DNA of 39,342 bases from an uncultured Atopobiaceae bacterium (GCA_947625235.1 CANQNP010000010.1:1-39342), one strand, 5' to 3'; positions 5,856-14,618 are shown, counted from the stretch's first letter. Notes: generated by a model from the letters alone, not told the origin. Numbers and translations are program-made.

Positions 5856-8393
5856 TTATCGATCAATCCATGCCATCGCGTGCTCGGCATCGCCCAATGC
5901 GGAGTTCAGCTGTTGTTGGTTGTTGGAAATGCGGTGTAGCTGCTTGTTGATCGCGTTTGCCGATGAAAGATCGGCACGTATGTCCTGGTTGAGGGATCGC
6001 AAGTGCTCCATGAACCAGTCCATGACGCTCAAGAGCCATCTCGAGAATGCTTCGCCGTGAAGGCGCCTCGTTTCGGAAATCGCGTGCTTTATGGTCCAGT
6101 GCATTTGACGATCGAAGGTTTCATCGAGCTTTTCCAGGTCGAGATCTTCGGAGGTCGGCATGTTGAAGGCGCCGATATGGATCCCGCTGATAAACCTCTC
6201 TTTATGTCCCAGATCATGCACTTCGGGTTCGTAAGGCTCGTTGGCAAGCAGGATGCGCGGAAGCTGATCCCAATCGTTTTGCATGGCATCCTTGCTGCCC
6301 TTGGCAACTTGCGCGAGTTTTTCGATCGCCTCCGTCGCCTTGGCCTTCCAGTATATTTTGGAGACATCCTCCACATGTCGATAGGCCCTCTTCGCCTTCT
6401 CGAGATACTGGAAGACGATCTGGTCGTAGAGCAAGGACGCAACTTCCGCGCGAATGTTCTCTTGGAGTTTGTCGACCTTCCCCTTCTCCTGCATTACGCC
6501 AGCAATGTCATTGATGAACTTAGGGACGGCAGAGAATGCGTTGCCGGCATTGTGCTCTTGGGTCGGAGCGGAATCTTGATTGCGAGAGCCTTGCATCACG
6601 GCGCGAAGCCTCTCGTCAAAGGCGTGCTTCTGTTCGTCCAATCCATATCGATCTGCCACTTCGTGGAGGACGGTGGCCTCCGCTTCGTAGAAGTCCTCTA
6701 CCGCGTTTTCCCATTCATCGGCATCAACGGCCTCGTCCATGTACTTTGAATAGCCCGACTTTGCCTCTTCCCAACAGTGCTTTTCAGTGCAGCTGATCTC
6801 GGATCGAACGGCTTCCTCATGCTCCTCAAGAGTCTTGAGCGCGTCATTCAAATCGGCTTCGAGCGACGAGCGGCGGGCTTTGCTTGTCTTGTCGTTCTCC
6901 TCAACGATGATCGAGAGCCCCCTGTAAATCCGAGAGCAGATGTCGTAGGGGGCATAGTGCTCTACGTAACGTTCGACTTCGCGGTGGATCGTATCCATGC
7001 CGCAATCAACCAGTTCGCTTTCCTGGTCAATGTTTGCGAATTCGACATCCCTCGCCTTGATTTGATCCGGTTGTATGTCGAAGCGGTAGAGTTTCGGAAT
7101 GCCTACGTTTGGAGTCTGAGTTACGGATCCAGTGGTTCGCTCTCCGCCCATTGCCCTCAGCGCACGGGAAGCCGAAACGAAGAACACTCCCTGCCCATCG
7201 AGCAGTTTCGGGAAAGGCCTGCCCAGAACGCTTGTCTCGAAACGCATGGAGAAGGAATTCGGAAGGTCTTGCGCTTGCGGCTCGTTGACGATGATCATGG
7301 CGAACCGTTTGTCGATGTTCGTCGAATCGGAGACTTCCTTGCAGAGCTCCATCGTGCGATCCGACGCCATGTCGTCCATGTCGCACACGAAGATCGGCAG
7401 CATGGCGCTCGGTCGCCGCAGAGGCGCAAGAGCATCTCGGCTGTCTTGCCTGGGCAATTCAACGAGGTCGTCGGGCACGTAGAGCATTTCCGCATCAAGG
7501 TTCGAATCCGACGCATCCGGATTATCGAGCGGGATGTCACATTCGACAACCACGTATCCGCCGGCTTCATCGAAAGCGCTCTCAAGTATTGATGCTAGCT
7601 GGGCCAGTAGCCGTCGAGCGACAGATCGCGTGTCGCCTTCTTCGGCATATCGATCCATGCTGAGGAGCCACGACTCTAATTCGGAGATCCAGCCGCAATC
7701 ATCCGCGGGTGATTTGACGAATAGAGCCGAGTCTTCGACCAAGCCCGATTCGTCGAAATCGAAAGAAAACGAGGCGTCCTGATGTGATACGCGCATGCGC
7801 CCCAACTGCGCATCGTGTGTTCTGCGAATGCGAATATACGTTTTGGAGAGCAACGGAGGAGAGTCCGGGATCAAGTCGCAGCCGATGAGGGCGTTGGCGA
7901 ACGCCGCTTTTCCGACGTCCGCATGTCCAAGTACGCAGAGCGTCGTGGTAGAGGAAAGGCGGATTTGATCGAGCAGGCCCTCAGCCCAGTCATCACCCTC
8001 CGACTCCATCGAATCGAGACGTGCCGTGGCCGCATCCATATTTCGGACAAGTTGGGAAAGAACTTCCTGGGCTTCGGGAAGGCGACGAGGCGATCTTTCC
8101 AAGGTGATGCGATCGTGGTAATCGCGCTCGCGTAGAGACTCGAGTTCTTCGAAGTCGCTATCAGTTCCCTCGAAAACGATCCGCGGCATTTCAGTGGCGC
8201 TACCGAATTCGTCGACGATGATATCGAGGATCGTCTTCGCCTTGAAGGCGAGGACCCCTTGCTTGATGGCTGTCTCAAGGAGGCGAACCTTTGGGTGGTT
8301 GCCGGGCCCGATCTCCATCCAACTACCGTGTTCAAGCGTGTAGAAGGAATTGCTCTTCAGATAGGGGTTGCTCACGATCTTGATGGTTGCCAT
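5856..8393 (-). CDS. Dynamin-like GTPase homologue with altered P-loop
   Basis: This is an 845-residue protein. Residues 1-105 form a distinct N-terminal domain beginning ATIKIVSNPYLK. A dynamin-type G domain follows: CVLGHADVGKAAFANALIG (153-171) and DLIP, then a beta strand MLPIFVCDMDD (331-341), MIIVNEP near the expected G4 strand, and FFVSASRALRAM as a G5-like segment. The P-loop reads GK-A rather than GK-S/T. The rest (about 460-845) is long helices with predicted coiled coils, as in bacterial dynamins, without a clear membrane paddle. The start has GGAGGGG upstream and opens the four-gene operon with the ATPase, toxin and immunity genes. Dynamins remodel membranes, and some act in phage defence. 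Its role here is inferred from context only. Confidence 0.75.
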   Translation of the reverse strand: MATIKIVSNPYLKSNSFYTLEHGSWMEIGPGNHPKVRLLETAIKQGVLAFKAKTILDIIVDEFGSATEMPRIVFEGTDSDFEELESLRERDYHDRITLERSPRRLPEAQEVLSQLVRNMDAATARLDSMESEGDDWAEGLLDQIRLSSTTTLCVLGHADVGKAAFANALIGCDLIPDSPPLLSKTYIRIRRTHDAQLGRMRVSHQDASFSFDFDESGLVEDSALFVKSPADDCGWISELESWLLSMDRYAEEGDTRSVARRLLAQLASILESAFDEAGGYVVVECDIPLDNPDASDSNLDAEMLYVPDDLVELPRQDSRDALAPLRRPSAMLPIFVCDMDDMASDRTMELCKEVSDSTNIDKRFAMIIVNEPQAQDLPNSFSMRFETSVLGRPFPKLLDGQGVFFVSASRALRAMGGERTTGSVTQTPNVGIPKLYRFDIQPDQIKARDVEFANIDQESELVDCGMDTIHREVERYVEHYAPYDICSRIYRGLSIIVEENDKTSKARRSSLEADLNDALKTLEEHEEAVRSEISCTEKHCWEEAKSGYSKYMDEAVDADEWENAVEDFYEAEATVLHEVADRYGLDEQKHAFDERLRAVMQGSRNQDSAPTQEHNAGNAFSAVPKFINDIAGVMQEKGKVDKLQENIRAEVASLLYDQIVFQYLEKAKRAYRHVEDVSKIYWKAKATEAIEKLAQVAKGSKDAMQNDWDQLPRILLANEPYEPEVHDLGHKERFISGIHIGAFNMPTSEDLDLEKLDETFDRQMHWTIKHAISETRRLHGEAFSRWLLSVMDWFMEHLRSLNQDIRADLSSANAINKQLHRISNNQQQLNSALGDAEHAMAWIDR

Positions 8394-8469
8394 TGAGTCC
8401 CCTCCGTCATCGTCGATACATCCCGCATCATCTTAGACATCCAAGCAAGTCCAATACGCTCGGATGTCT

Positions 8470-8484
8470 TTAGCTCTCAGCTAA
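8470..8484. promoter_or_regulatory. Perfect palindrome TTAGCT-N3-AGCTAA between divergent operons
   Basis: A perfect 6-3-6 inverted repeat lies 77 bp upstream of the dynamin-like gene and about 100 bp upstream of the LRR gene on the other strand. It is therefore placed to control both. Variants recur at 187, 16133, 17126 and 17711. The binding protein is not known; the XRE-like regulators of this region are candidates. Confidence 0.5.
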
Positions 8485-8584
8485 TGAATCGCGAGTCATC
8501 GCCACGTAGGGTGTGATCGACATATCAGCCGTCCGCCAGGCGATGGGTGTGCCTTGGCGCGCGGCTCGCTGCGATGGGGGAGCG

Positions 8585-10168
8585 ATGGACGAGCCACTTT
8601 CAGCTTTTGGGGGACCACCTGAGGAAGAGACGGACGCAGGCATTGCCGGGAACTCGGGCATCTGCTGCCCTGAGTGCGGCACGCTCAACCCTCCCACTGC
8701 TCGCTTCTGCAATGGGTGTGGCATGAGACTCGAAGAGCCCGAAGAGATCGTTCGGCCGAGCGGCCAAGAGACCTCGGACACGATGGCGGAAGAGGATCAC
8801 CCTGAGCCGGATGAACCGCGAAAGGACGCCCTCGCTGCTGGCGAGATAGAGGTGGAGACCGAGGTCGCGGAGTCCCTTGAGACTGAAACCGCCGATGGGG
8901 AGACCACGGACGATGCAAGGTCCGGAGTCGTTACAGGCGCCGACGAAGAGATCGCGACGGATGGCGTAGAACCCCCTGAAGGCGCAATGCCGCCCGATGG
9001 CACCGTTGCGGAGCCCAGCGAAGAGCCCAGCGAAGAGCCGGGATCCTCGTCCGGCGAGACGGTCACCCCCATCGAGATGCTCCGCCAGTACCGGACCGTG
9101 ATCATCGTCGCGGTCGTGGCTCTCGCGGCCGTCATCATCATCGCGGTCGCGCTCCTCTATAAGCCCGGCGTGATCGTCGTTCCGCAAGGCGCGTCTGACT
9201 ACGTCGGCCAAACCGCTTCGGATGTGGCTGGCATCTTCGAAGAGCTCGGCTTCGAGGACGTCATGGTCATTGAAGTTCCCAACACAGCGGGAGCGAGCAC
9301 CGGCACCGTCATGCGCATCTCGATCAAGGGAGATGCGGAGTTCCAGGCTGGCGAGAGCTTCCCCAAGGAGGATCGCGTCGTCATCACGGAATACGGAGTC
9401 GCGACCGACCCCTCTTCCGCGGCTAGCACGGCAGTTGAGGAAGAGGTCGAGCCTGAAGAGGACGCCACCGAGCAAAGCTCCGGAACCTCGAGCGATGCGG
9501 GTAAGACGGGGGAAGAAGACGGGCTCCAGTACGCCATCGACGACGAGGGCAACGTCACCATCACCAAATACGTGGGCAGCGATTCGTATGTCTCCATCAG
9601 CTCCGAAATAGACGGCCATCCGGTGACGAAGATCGGCGCGAACGCCTTCGAGGGTTGCGCGAACATCGAAGACATATCCATGTGGTCGGATATTGTCGAG
9701 CTCGGTGCTTCGGCGTTCAAAGGATGCACGTCCCTCGCGTCCATCAGCTTACCGAGCTCGCTCACCGTCATTCCCGATTCCGCCTTCGAGGGTTGCAACT
9801 CGTTGGAAGAGGCCTTGATCTGGGGCGATATCACGAGCTGGGGGAAGGCATGCTTCAAAGACTGCACGGCACTCACCGAAATTGACATCTCGAGTAGCAC
9901 CGATCGCATCGGCGACTCCGCTTTCCAAGGATGTACTGCCCTCGAAGACGTCTTCTTCTGGGGATGCAAGACCATTGGGGCGAGCGCTTTCCAGGGCTGC
10001 ACCGCGCTCACCGACGTCGATATCCCAAACGAGACCACGTCAATCGAGAGTAAGGCGTTCGAAGGCTGCACCAATCTCGGGACCGTAATCGTGTGGCCCG
10101 ATGAGGACGAGATCACCATCGCTCCAGATGCCTTCGAAAACTGTCCGAAGCTCAACTTGATCGCGTAA
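8585..10168 (+). CDS. Zinc-ribbon, TM, PASTA-like and BspA-type LRR membrane protein
   Basis: This is a 527-residue protein. A cytosolic zinc ribbon (C28xxC31, C42xxC45) is followed by an acidic low-complexity linker (50-160) and one membrane helix (about 170-192). Outside comes a PASTA-like domain (about 200-270: YVGQTASDVAGIFEELGF), a second acidic linker, and about seven BspA-type leucine-rich repeats (345-520) of the pattern AFEGCTSLASISLP. The topology is cytosolic N-terminus and extracellular repeats, as in cell-wall or host-ligand sensors. The PASTA-like part resembles residues 40-110 of the lipoprotein encoded next. The start was picked at the ATG preceded by GGGGGAG; in-frame upstream starts exist at 8513 and 8543. 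The gene runs with the lipoprotein gene at 10223, 54 bp downstream. It is probably a sensor or adhesion component, not an enzyme. Confidence 0.85.
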   Translation: MDEPLSAFGGPPEEETDAGIAGNSGICCPECGTLNPPTARFCNGCGMRLEEPEEIVRPSGQETSDTMAEEDHPEPDEPRKDALAAGEIEVETEVAESLETETADGETTDDARSGVVTGADEEIATDGVEPPEGAMPPDGTVAEPSEEPSEEPGSSSGETVTPIEMLRQYRTVIIVAVVALAAVIIIAVALLYKPGVIVVPQGASDYVGQTASDVAGIFEELGFEDVMVIEVPNTAGASTGTVMRISIKGDAEFQAGESFPKEDRVVITEYGVATDPSSAASTAVEEEVEPEEDATEQSSGTSSDAGKTGEEDGLQYAIDDEGNVTITKYVGSDSYVSISSEIDGHPVTKIGANAFEGCANIEDISMWSDIVELGASAFKGCTSLASISLPSSLTVIPDSAFEGCNSLEEALIWGDITSWGKACFKDCTALTEIDISSSTDRIGDSAFQGCTALEDVFFWGCKTIGASAFQGCTALTDVDIPNETTSIESKAFEGCTNLGTVIVWPDEDEITIAPDAFENCPKLNLIA

Positions 10169-10222
10169 CGGGAACTCGACGCCACATCACATCTGCCACC
10201 ATCAAGGGAAAGGCACGCGACC

Positions 10223-11245
10223 ATGAAGAAGGCAATCGCCAAGAGCGCCGTGGCTCTCGCCACGTTCGTCCTGCTCTCCGGATGCCAGGCAACCACGAGC
10301 ACGGGCGTCGTGTTTCCAAATGCGAGCACGTCCTACGAGAACCTGCCCTTGGAAACCCTCCAGGCAGAGTTCGAGGGCATGGGGTTCACCAACGTGAAGA
10401 CGAGCGAGACCGCGAACAAGCTCGGCATGAGCCACGACGGTGAGGTCATCGGCTTCGACATCGATGGGTCGAGCGAGTTCGATGAGGGCGCCGAGTTCAG
10501 CCCGGACGCCGCGCTCACCATCGAGTGCTACGGACCCTACGTGACGCCCGTGACGATCAGCCAGTCGAGCGATATCCACAAGCAGTACATCAAAAACTAT
10601 CGCGGCATGAACGCGGCCTCGTTTGGCTACACGTCGCTCGGCGGAGACAGGCGCGATTACTACGGCAACGCGACCATCAAGCTCGTCTTCGTCACACCCG
10701 ACGGCGAGGTGGCCGACTTCACCGACGAGGAGGTGCTCAAGGACTATATCGTCTACGACCAGAACATCGAGCCGAACACCGAGATGAACATAGCTTTCGA
10801 AACGGACGACGACGGCGAGGAGTATGAGCACCTCGAAGCGTGGACGGGGTTCGACGAGATCGTCCTCGACATCAAGAAGATCGGCGAGGAGGATGGCGAG
10901 CCCATCGCCATGACCCCCATCAGCCAAGGTGATAAGTACAACCGCTACGTCGGAGACTTCGTGGGGCGCAACCTCGGCAACTTCGGCTACACCTCATGGG
11001 GCGGTGACCGTCGCTTCTACGTGGGCGGAGGGAACATCAAGCTCAACATCATCACCGAAGATGGCAGCTTCGTGGATCCCGAGGATTACGACTCGCTCAA
11101 CAACTACGTCGTCACCTCCCAAAGCGTCGCGCCCAACACGCCCGTCACGGTCACCTTCGGTACGGATGGTAACGGCAAGGAATACGACAACCTCGGGAGA
11201 GCCAGCATCGACGCCATCGACGTCAACGTGAAGCGAGTCGGGTAG
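10223..11245 (+). CDS. Lipoprotein with PASTA-like N-terminus and two tandem domains
   Basis: This is a 340-residue lipoprotein. The signal peptide ends LLSGC with C21 as the lipid anchor. Residues about 40-110 contain LETLQAEFEGMGFTNVKT and resemble the PASTA-like domain of the preceding LRR protein. Residues 120-340 hold two ~105-residue domains homologous to those of the lipoprotein at 260, with FGYTSLGGDRRD and the second domain opening DKYNRYVGDFVGRN. AAGGGAAAGG precedes the ATG. It converges with the kinase-like gene, leaving only 10 bases between the stop codons and no terminator hairpin. It is likely an outer-face partner of the LRR protein or of the kinase ectodomain. The two lipoproteins probably arose by duplication. 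The function of the repeated domain is unknown. Confidence 0.88.
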   Translation: MKKAIAKSAVALATFVLLSGCQATTSTGVVFPNASTSYENLPLETLQAEFEGMGFTNVKTSETANKLGMSHDGEVIGFDIDGSSEFDEGAEFSPDAALTIECYGPYVTPVTISQSSDIHKQYIKNYRGMNAASFGYTSLGGDRRDYYGNATIKLVFVTPDGEVADFTDEEVLKDYIVYDQNIEPNTEMNIAFETDDDGEEYEHLEAWTGFDEIVLDIKKIGEEDGEPIAMTPISQGDKYNRYVGDFVGRNLGNFGYTSWGGDRRFYVGGGNIKLNIITEDGSFVDPEDYDSLNNYVVTSQSVAPNTPVTVTFGTDGNGKEYDNLGRASIDAIDVNVKRVG

Positions 11246-11255
11246 GGAGGGCCAC

Positions 11256-12779
11256 TTACAGCTCGACCGTCTCGCTCAAAAGCGGGCCGTCGCCGTAGTA
11301 CTCCCAGGCGAGGAGCTCGACTTCGACGGGGCTCGTCACGTTGTCGAGGCGGATGAGCTCGTAAACGGTCGTGTGGGCGTTCGGACGAAGGTACGTGGAA
11401 CTGCTGCCGAGGTCATAGTCCGGGCTACCGGTGGGCTTGAGTTCCACACCATCCTGGAAAGCGCGAACCCAATACTGACCCGAGAAACTCGTCGTCTCGC
11501 TCGTCTTGTTCGTGTACTCGAGGGTCACGAGCAGTGCCGGCTCGTCTTGGTAGTCCTTGACCACCTCGAACGAGGCGAACGATGCCGTTGGCTTGGGGAG
11601 CGAGGCTTCCGTTCCCTCGGATGGGGCGACCGTTGCAGAACCGTCGTCCGTGGTCGAATCGCCGCCCTGCTCGTTGATCTTCTCGATCCCGGCCTCTCCC
11701 GAATCTTTCAGCCCCTCGAGGATCTGGTCTCCGAGCGAGGCACCGAGCTCGTAGAACGCTCCATACGCGCCGTCTCCGCCCTCCACGCTCTCGGCGTAAT
11801 CGAAGTCGATGTCGTCGAGTATCGAGCTCTCCGATTGCTGCGCAGACATCGCCCCGGGTATCCACACGAAGATGGCAAGGCAGGCGATCACCGCGGCAAG
11901 GCAGATGGCCGCGCCCACGAGCGTGCGCTTCACGCGTCTTGCGTGCTCGGGCGTTGATTGCTCGAGCGCGTTGCGCACATCGTCGGCGAATTCAGAGGCC
12001 GTGCGTTGCCGCTTGCTCGGCTCGAACGCCGTGGCATGGTGGATTACCTCGGCAAATGGGGGAGGAACCACGTTCGAATCGTCCAGCAACTCGTCATAGC
12101 GCGCATCGTCGGGATACGCTCCCGTGAGCATGAATCCGAGCAGCTTGCCGAGCGCGTAGATGTCGCTTCTGCGGTCCGTGGCCGCAAATCCGAATTGCTC
12201 GGGCGCGGCGAAGCCCCACGTGCCAAGCACGTGGGTGTCGTGGCGCTTCTGCTCCTTTGAAGCCGAGGTGTCTCCGGTGATGCGGGCAATGCCAAGTTTG
12301 ACGAGCACCGCGCCATCGGGCGAGAGCATCACGTTTCCCGGAGTGATGTCGCGGTGCACCACGCCCACCTCATGCAGGGCCTGCGCAGCTTCGGCCACCT
12401 CGCCGCACACTCGCGCGGCATGCTCAAACGTAAGCGCGCCCTCGCGATTCACCAGGTCTTCGAGGCTCTCACCCTCCACGAAGCTCGTCACCGCAACGAC
12501 ATCGCCGGATGCTTCGCGGAGATCCACGAGCGTGGGGAGGTGCGGGGACTTTGCGCGAGCGAGCCGCGACCAAGCCTCGTAGCTCACGAGGTTCGCCGGC
12601 ATGACCTTCCTGAGGTAGGGCCCCTCGTTGCCCTTCCACACGACCTCGGTGAGCTCGCCTTGGCGAGAGGAGATCACCCGCTCGACGCGATAGGGCCCCT
12701 CCGGACCCCCTTTGCTCGCCGAGGCGCGCTCCGATCCGTGGATGAGTCGTGCGAAGATGTCGCGCTTGCGTGGAGGCAT
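11256..12779 (-). CDS. Ser/Thr kinase-like membrane protein lacking DFG, with DUF5067 ectodomain
   Basis: This is a 507-residue protein. The kinase fold spans about 28-275: YLRK58 as the likely beta3 lysine, catalytic loop VHRDITPGNVML (141-152) with D144 and N149, GTWGFAAPEQFG as the activation/APE segment, and SDIYALGKLL. The glycine-rich loop is absent (VISSRQGELTEVV). The metal-binding DFG is also missing: the sequence reads VLVKLGIARI where families have VKLIDFGIARI, which fits an in-frame loss of three codons. A membrane helix follows (about 286-308), then an acidic linker and an extracellular DUF5067-like domain (400-500: VTLEYTNKTSETTSF, AFQDGVELKP). It lies 6 bases after the XRE-like gene in one operon. 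It is probably a pseudokinase or very weak kinase that relays an external signal. A decayed copy lies at 17848-18500. Confidence 0.85.
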   Translation of the reverse strand: MPPRKRDIFARLIHGSERASASKGGPEGPYRVERVISSRQGELTEVVWKGNEGPYLRKVMPANLVSYEAWSRLARAKSPHLPTLVDLREASGDVVAVTSFVEGESLEDLVNREGALTFEHAARVCGEVAEAAQALHEVGVVHRDITPGNVMLSPDGAVLVKLGIARITGDTSASKEQKRHDTHVLGTWGFAAPEQFGFAATDRRSDIYALGKLLGFMLTGAYPDDARYDELLDDSNVVPPPFAEVIHHATAFEPSKRQRTASEFADDVRNALEQSTPEHARRVKRTLVGAAICLAAVIACLAIFVWIPGAMSAQQSESSILDDIDFDYAESVEGGDGAYGAFYELGASLGDQILEGLKDSGEAGIEKINEQGGDSTTDDGSATVAPSEGTEASLPKPTASFASFEVVKDYQDEPALLVTLEYTNKTSETTSFSGQYWVRAFQDGVELKPTGSPDYDLGSSSTYLRPNAHTTVYELIRLDNVTSPVEVELLAWEYYGDGPLLSETVEL

Positions 12780-12785
12780 CGCACG

Positions 12786-13289
12786 CTATCGGCGCATCTT
12801 CGAGTGCCCGCGACCCTCCTTGTAGAGGGTCTCGTATCCCTTTTCGTGGAGCTTCTCGTCGACCTCTTGGTAGCCCTGGCCGCGCTCGATCCCGAAGATG
12901 ATGATCGCGTCCCGCGCCTCCTTCGGCCAGAGGCGGGAGTAGCCCGCGCGCGAGAGCAACTGTTGCGTCTCCTCGAGGTCCAGGGGAAGCGCGAGCGCGA
13001 TCAGGATCACGCGGTCCCGGTCGCAGCCGCGCGTTCCGGAGAACACCTGGTAGCAGTGCGTGCCGTTGAAGCCGCAACGGTTCTTCACGTCGGTCACGCT
13101 CACCCCGTGGCGCACGAGGGCCTTGTTGAGGTACTCGGTGAAGCGGAGGTCGAAGGGGGGAAGCTCGTCGAGGTAGTCGTCGATCGAGGCAGCGTGCCTC
13201 AGGCGCTCGAGGAGCTCTTCGGTGTGTGGCGCCTCGTGCGCGGCGGCATTCGTCGCATTTGTGGAGCTCGCTCTTCTTGTCGCGCCCAT
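12786..13289 (-). CDS. XRE-like helix-turn-helix regulator
   Basis: This is a 167-residue cytosolic protein. The HTH-like core is about 56-90 ([19 protein letters not shown], then [12 protein letters not shown]). A helical tail with [15 protein letters not shown] and [12 protein letters not shown] follows, and the C-terminus is basic. The same layout occurs in the protein at 17140-17598 (GYQIFTGKRHGSRDKL, LDEASRLLELGGH), so the two are paralogues. The start at 13289 has GGAG 5 bases upstream; longer frames reach into the rplS promoter and are unlikely. It is first in an operon with the kinase-like gene. Such small regulators next to kinase genes may be phosphorylation targets or may control the cassette. 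Binding site unknown; the TTAGCT palindromes are candidates. Confidence 0.75.
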   Translation of the reverse strand: MGATRRASSTNATNAAAHEAPHTEELLERLRHAASIDDYLDELPPFDLRFTEYLNKALVRHGVSVTDVKNRCGFNGTHCYQVFSGTRGCDRDRVILIALALPLDLEETQQLLSRAGYSRLWPKEARDAIIIFGIERGQGYQEVDEKLHEKGYETLYKEGRGHSKMRR

Positions 13290-13404
13290 GGCATCTCCGT
13301 CCTTGCAACGGCCCCTCGCGGCAGTTAGAGTAGCAAAGTTGCAAAAGCACCCCACGTACCGTTCGGCGTGCCGTCGGGACCTCTGGGCAACCGAAAGAGG
13401 AAGC

Positions 13405-13746
13405 ATGAACGTGATCGAAGAGATCGAAAAGCAGCAGCTCAAGAGCGATGTTCCGCAGCTCGAGCCGGGCGACAACGTGAAGGTGCACTATCGCATCCGC
13501 GAGGGCGACCGCGAGCGCATCCAGGTCTTCCAAGGCGACGTCATCCGCATCGCCGGCCACGGCGCGCGCGAGACCTTCACCGTGCGCAAGACGAGCTTCG
13601 GGGTGGGCGTGGAGCGCACGTTCCCGCTGCATAGCCCCAAGATCGCGAAACTCGAGGTCGTGCGCCACGGCCAGGTGCGTCGCGCGAAGCTCTACTACCT
13701 GCGCGAGCGCTCCGGCAAGTCCGCGCGCATCCGCGAGCGCCGCTAG
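13405..13746 (+). CDS. rplS: 50S ribosomal protein L19
   Basis: The 113-residue product matches L19 over its full usual length: [20 protein letters not shown] near the N-terminus, then [41 protein letters not shown] and [15 protein letters not shown]19 sits at the 30S-50S interface. AAAGAGGAAG lies just before the ATG. The gene is divergent from the XRE-like gene at 13289, so the 115 bp between them must carry both promoters. It is followed 23 bp later by rnhB, the common actinobacterial order. Confidence 0.98.
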   Translation: MNVIEEIEKQQLKSDVPQLEPGDNVKVHYRIREGDRERIQVFQGDVIRIAGHGARETFTVRKTSFGVGVERTFPLHSPKIAKLEVVRHGQVRRAKLYYLRERSGKSARIRERR

Positions 13747-13769
13747 TCGCCCTGAGGTCGGGAACGTCC

Positions 13770-14618
13770 ATGGAGCCGGGTCGTCTGCCAGGACGGCCCG
13801 GCTCCTCGCATGGCGATGGCTTGGCGAGGCCCTCGGTGGGCGCCATCGAGCACGAGCTCAGGGATGCCGACCCTGAGGCGCTCGCCTCGCTTCTCGAGCG
13901 CCACGCCACCGACCCCCGCAAGGGCGTCCAGACCGCCCTCCGGCGCGCGAGGCGCCGACTGGCACGACTCGAGGAGGACCGCGCGCGCGTGGCGACCCTC
14001 TACGAAAGGGCTCGCGAGCTCGCGGGTCCGGGGCTCGCCCTGGGCGTGGACGAGGTGGGGCGCGGCTCCGTCGCCGGCCCCCTCACGGTCTGCGCCGTAG
14101 CCCTGCCCGAGGAGCCCCACATCCTCGGCCTGAACGACTCCAAGCAGCTCACGCCCAAGGCACGGGAGCGCCTCGCGACGCAGATCCGAGAGGTCGCCCT
14201 CTGCGTTGGGCTGTGCCATCTCCCTCCCGAGCGCATCGACGAGGTGGGGATGGGCCGGGCCATCCGAGAGGCCATGGCGATGGCGATCGACGACGCGATC
14301 GAGGGCATGGACGGGGAGCCGGGCGCCGTGCTCATCGACGGCAATCCCGTGCACGTGCACCCTCGGGAGGTCTGCGTCGTGCGGGGCGACGCCACCGTGG
14401 CGCCCATCGCCGCCGCCTCCATCGTGGCCAAGGTGGCCCGAGACGCCCTCATGGTGGGGCTCGATGGGCGCTACCCCGGTTACGACCTGGCACGGTCGAA
14501 GGGGTACGCCTCCCCGGCCCACATCGCCGCCATCCGCGCGCGCGGCCTCTCCCCCATACACCGGCGGAGCTTCTGCCGCAACTTCGTGGCGGACGAGGGG
14601 CAGCACACGCTGTTCTAG
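13770..14618 (+). CDS. rnhB: Ribonuclease HII
   Basis: RNase HII cleaves RNA in RNA/DNA hybrids and removes misincorporated ribonucleotides. Visible motifs are GVDEVGRGSVAGP (the DE-x-x-GRG active site), LNDSKQL, LIDGN and GDATVAPIAAASIVAKVARD. The N-terminal ~80 residues (DPRKGVQTALRRARRRL) are the extension common in Gram-positive RNase HII. With the ATG at 13770 the protein is 282 residues. A GTG at 13836 preceded by GGCGAGG would give 260 residues and may be the true start. It lies 23 bp after rplS and converges with the DUF4143 ATPase gene. In related genomes yraN would be expected close behind; here about 14 kb of other genes intervene. Confidence 0.96.
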   Translation: MEPGRLPGRPGSSHGDGLARPSVGAIEHELRDADPEALASLLERHATDPRKGVQTALRRARRRLARLEEDRARVATLYERARELAGPGLALGVDEVGRGSVAGPLTVCAVALPEEPHILGLNDSKQLTPKARERLATQIREVALCVGLCHLPPERIDEVGMGRAIREAMAMAIDDAIEGMDGEPGAVLIDGNPVHVHPREVCVVRGDATVAPIAAASIVAKVARDALMVGLDGRYPGYDLARSKGYASPAHIAAIRARGLSPIHRRSFCRNFVADEGQHTLF

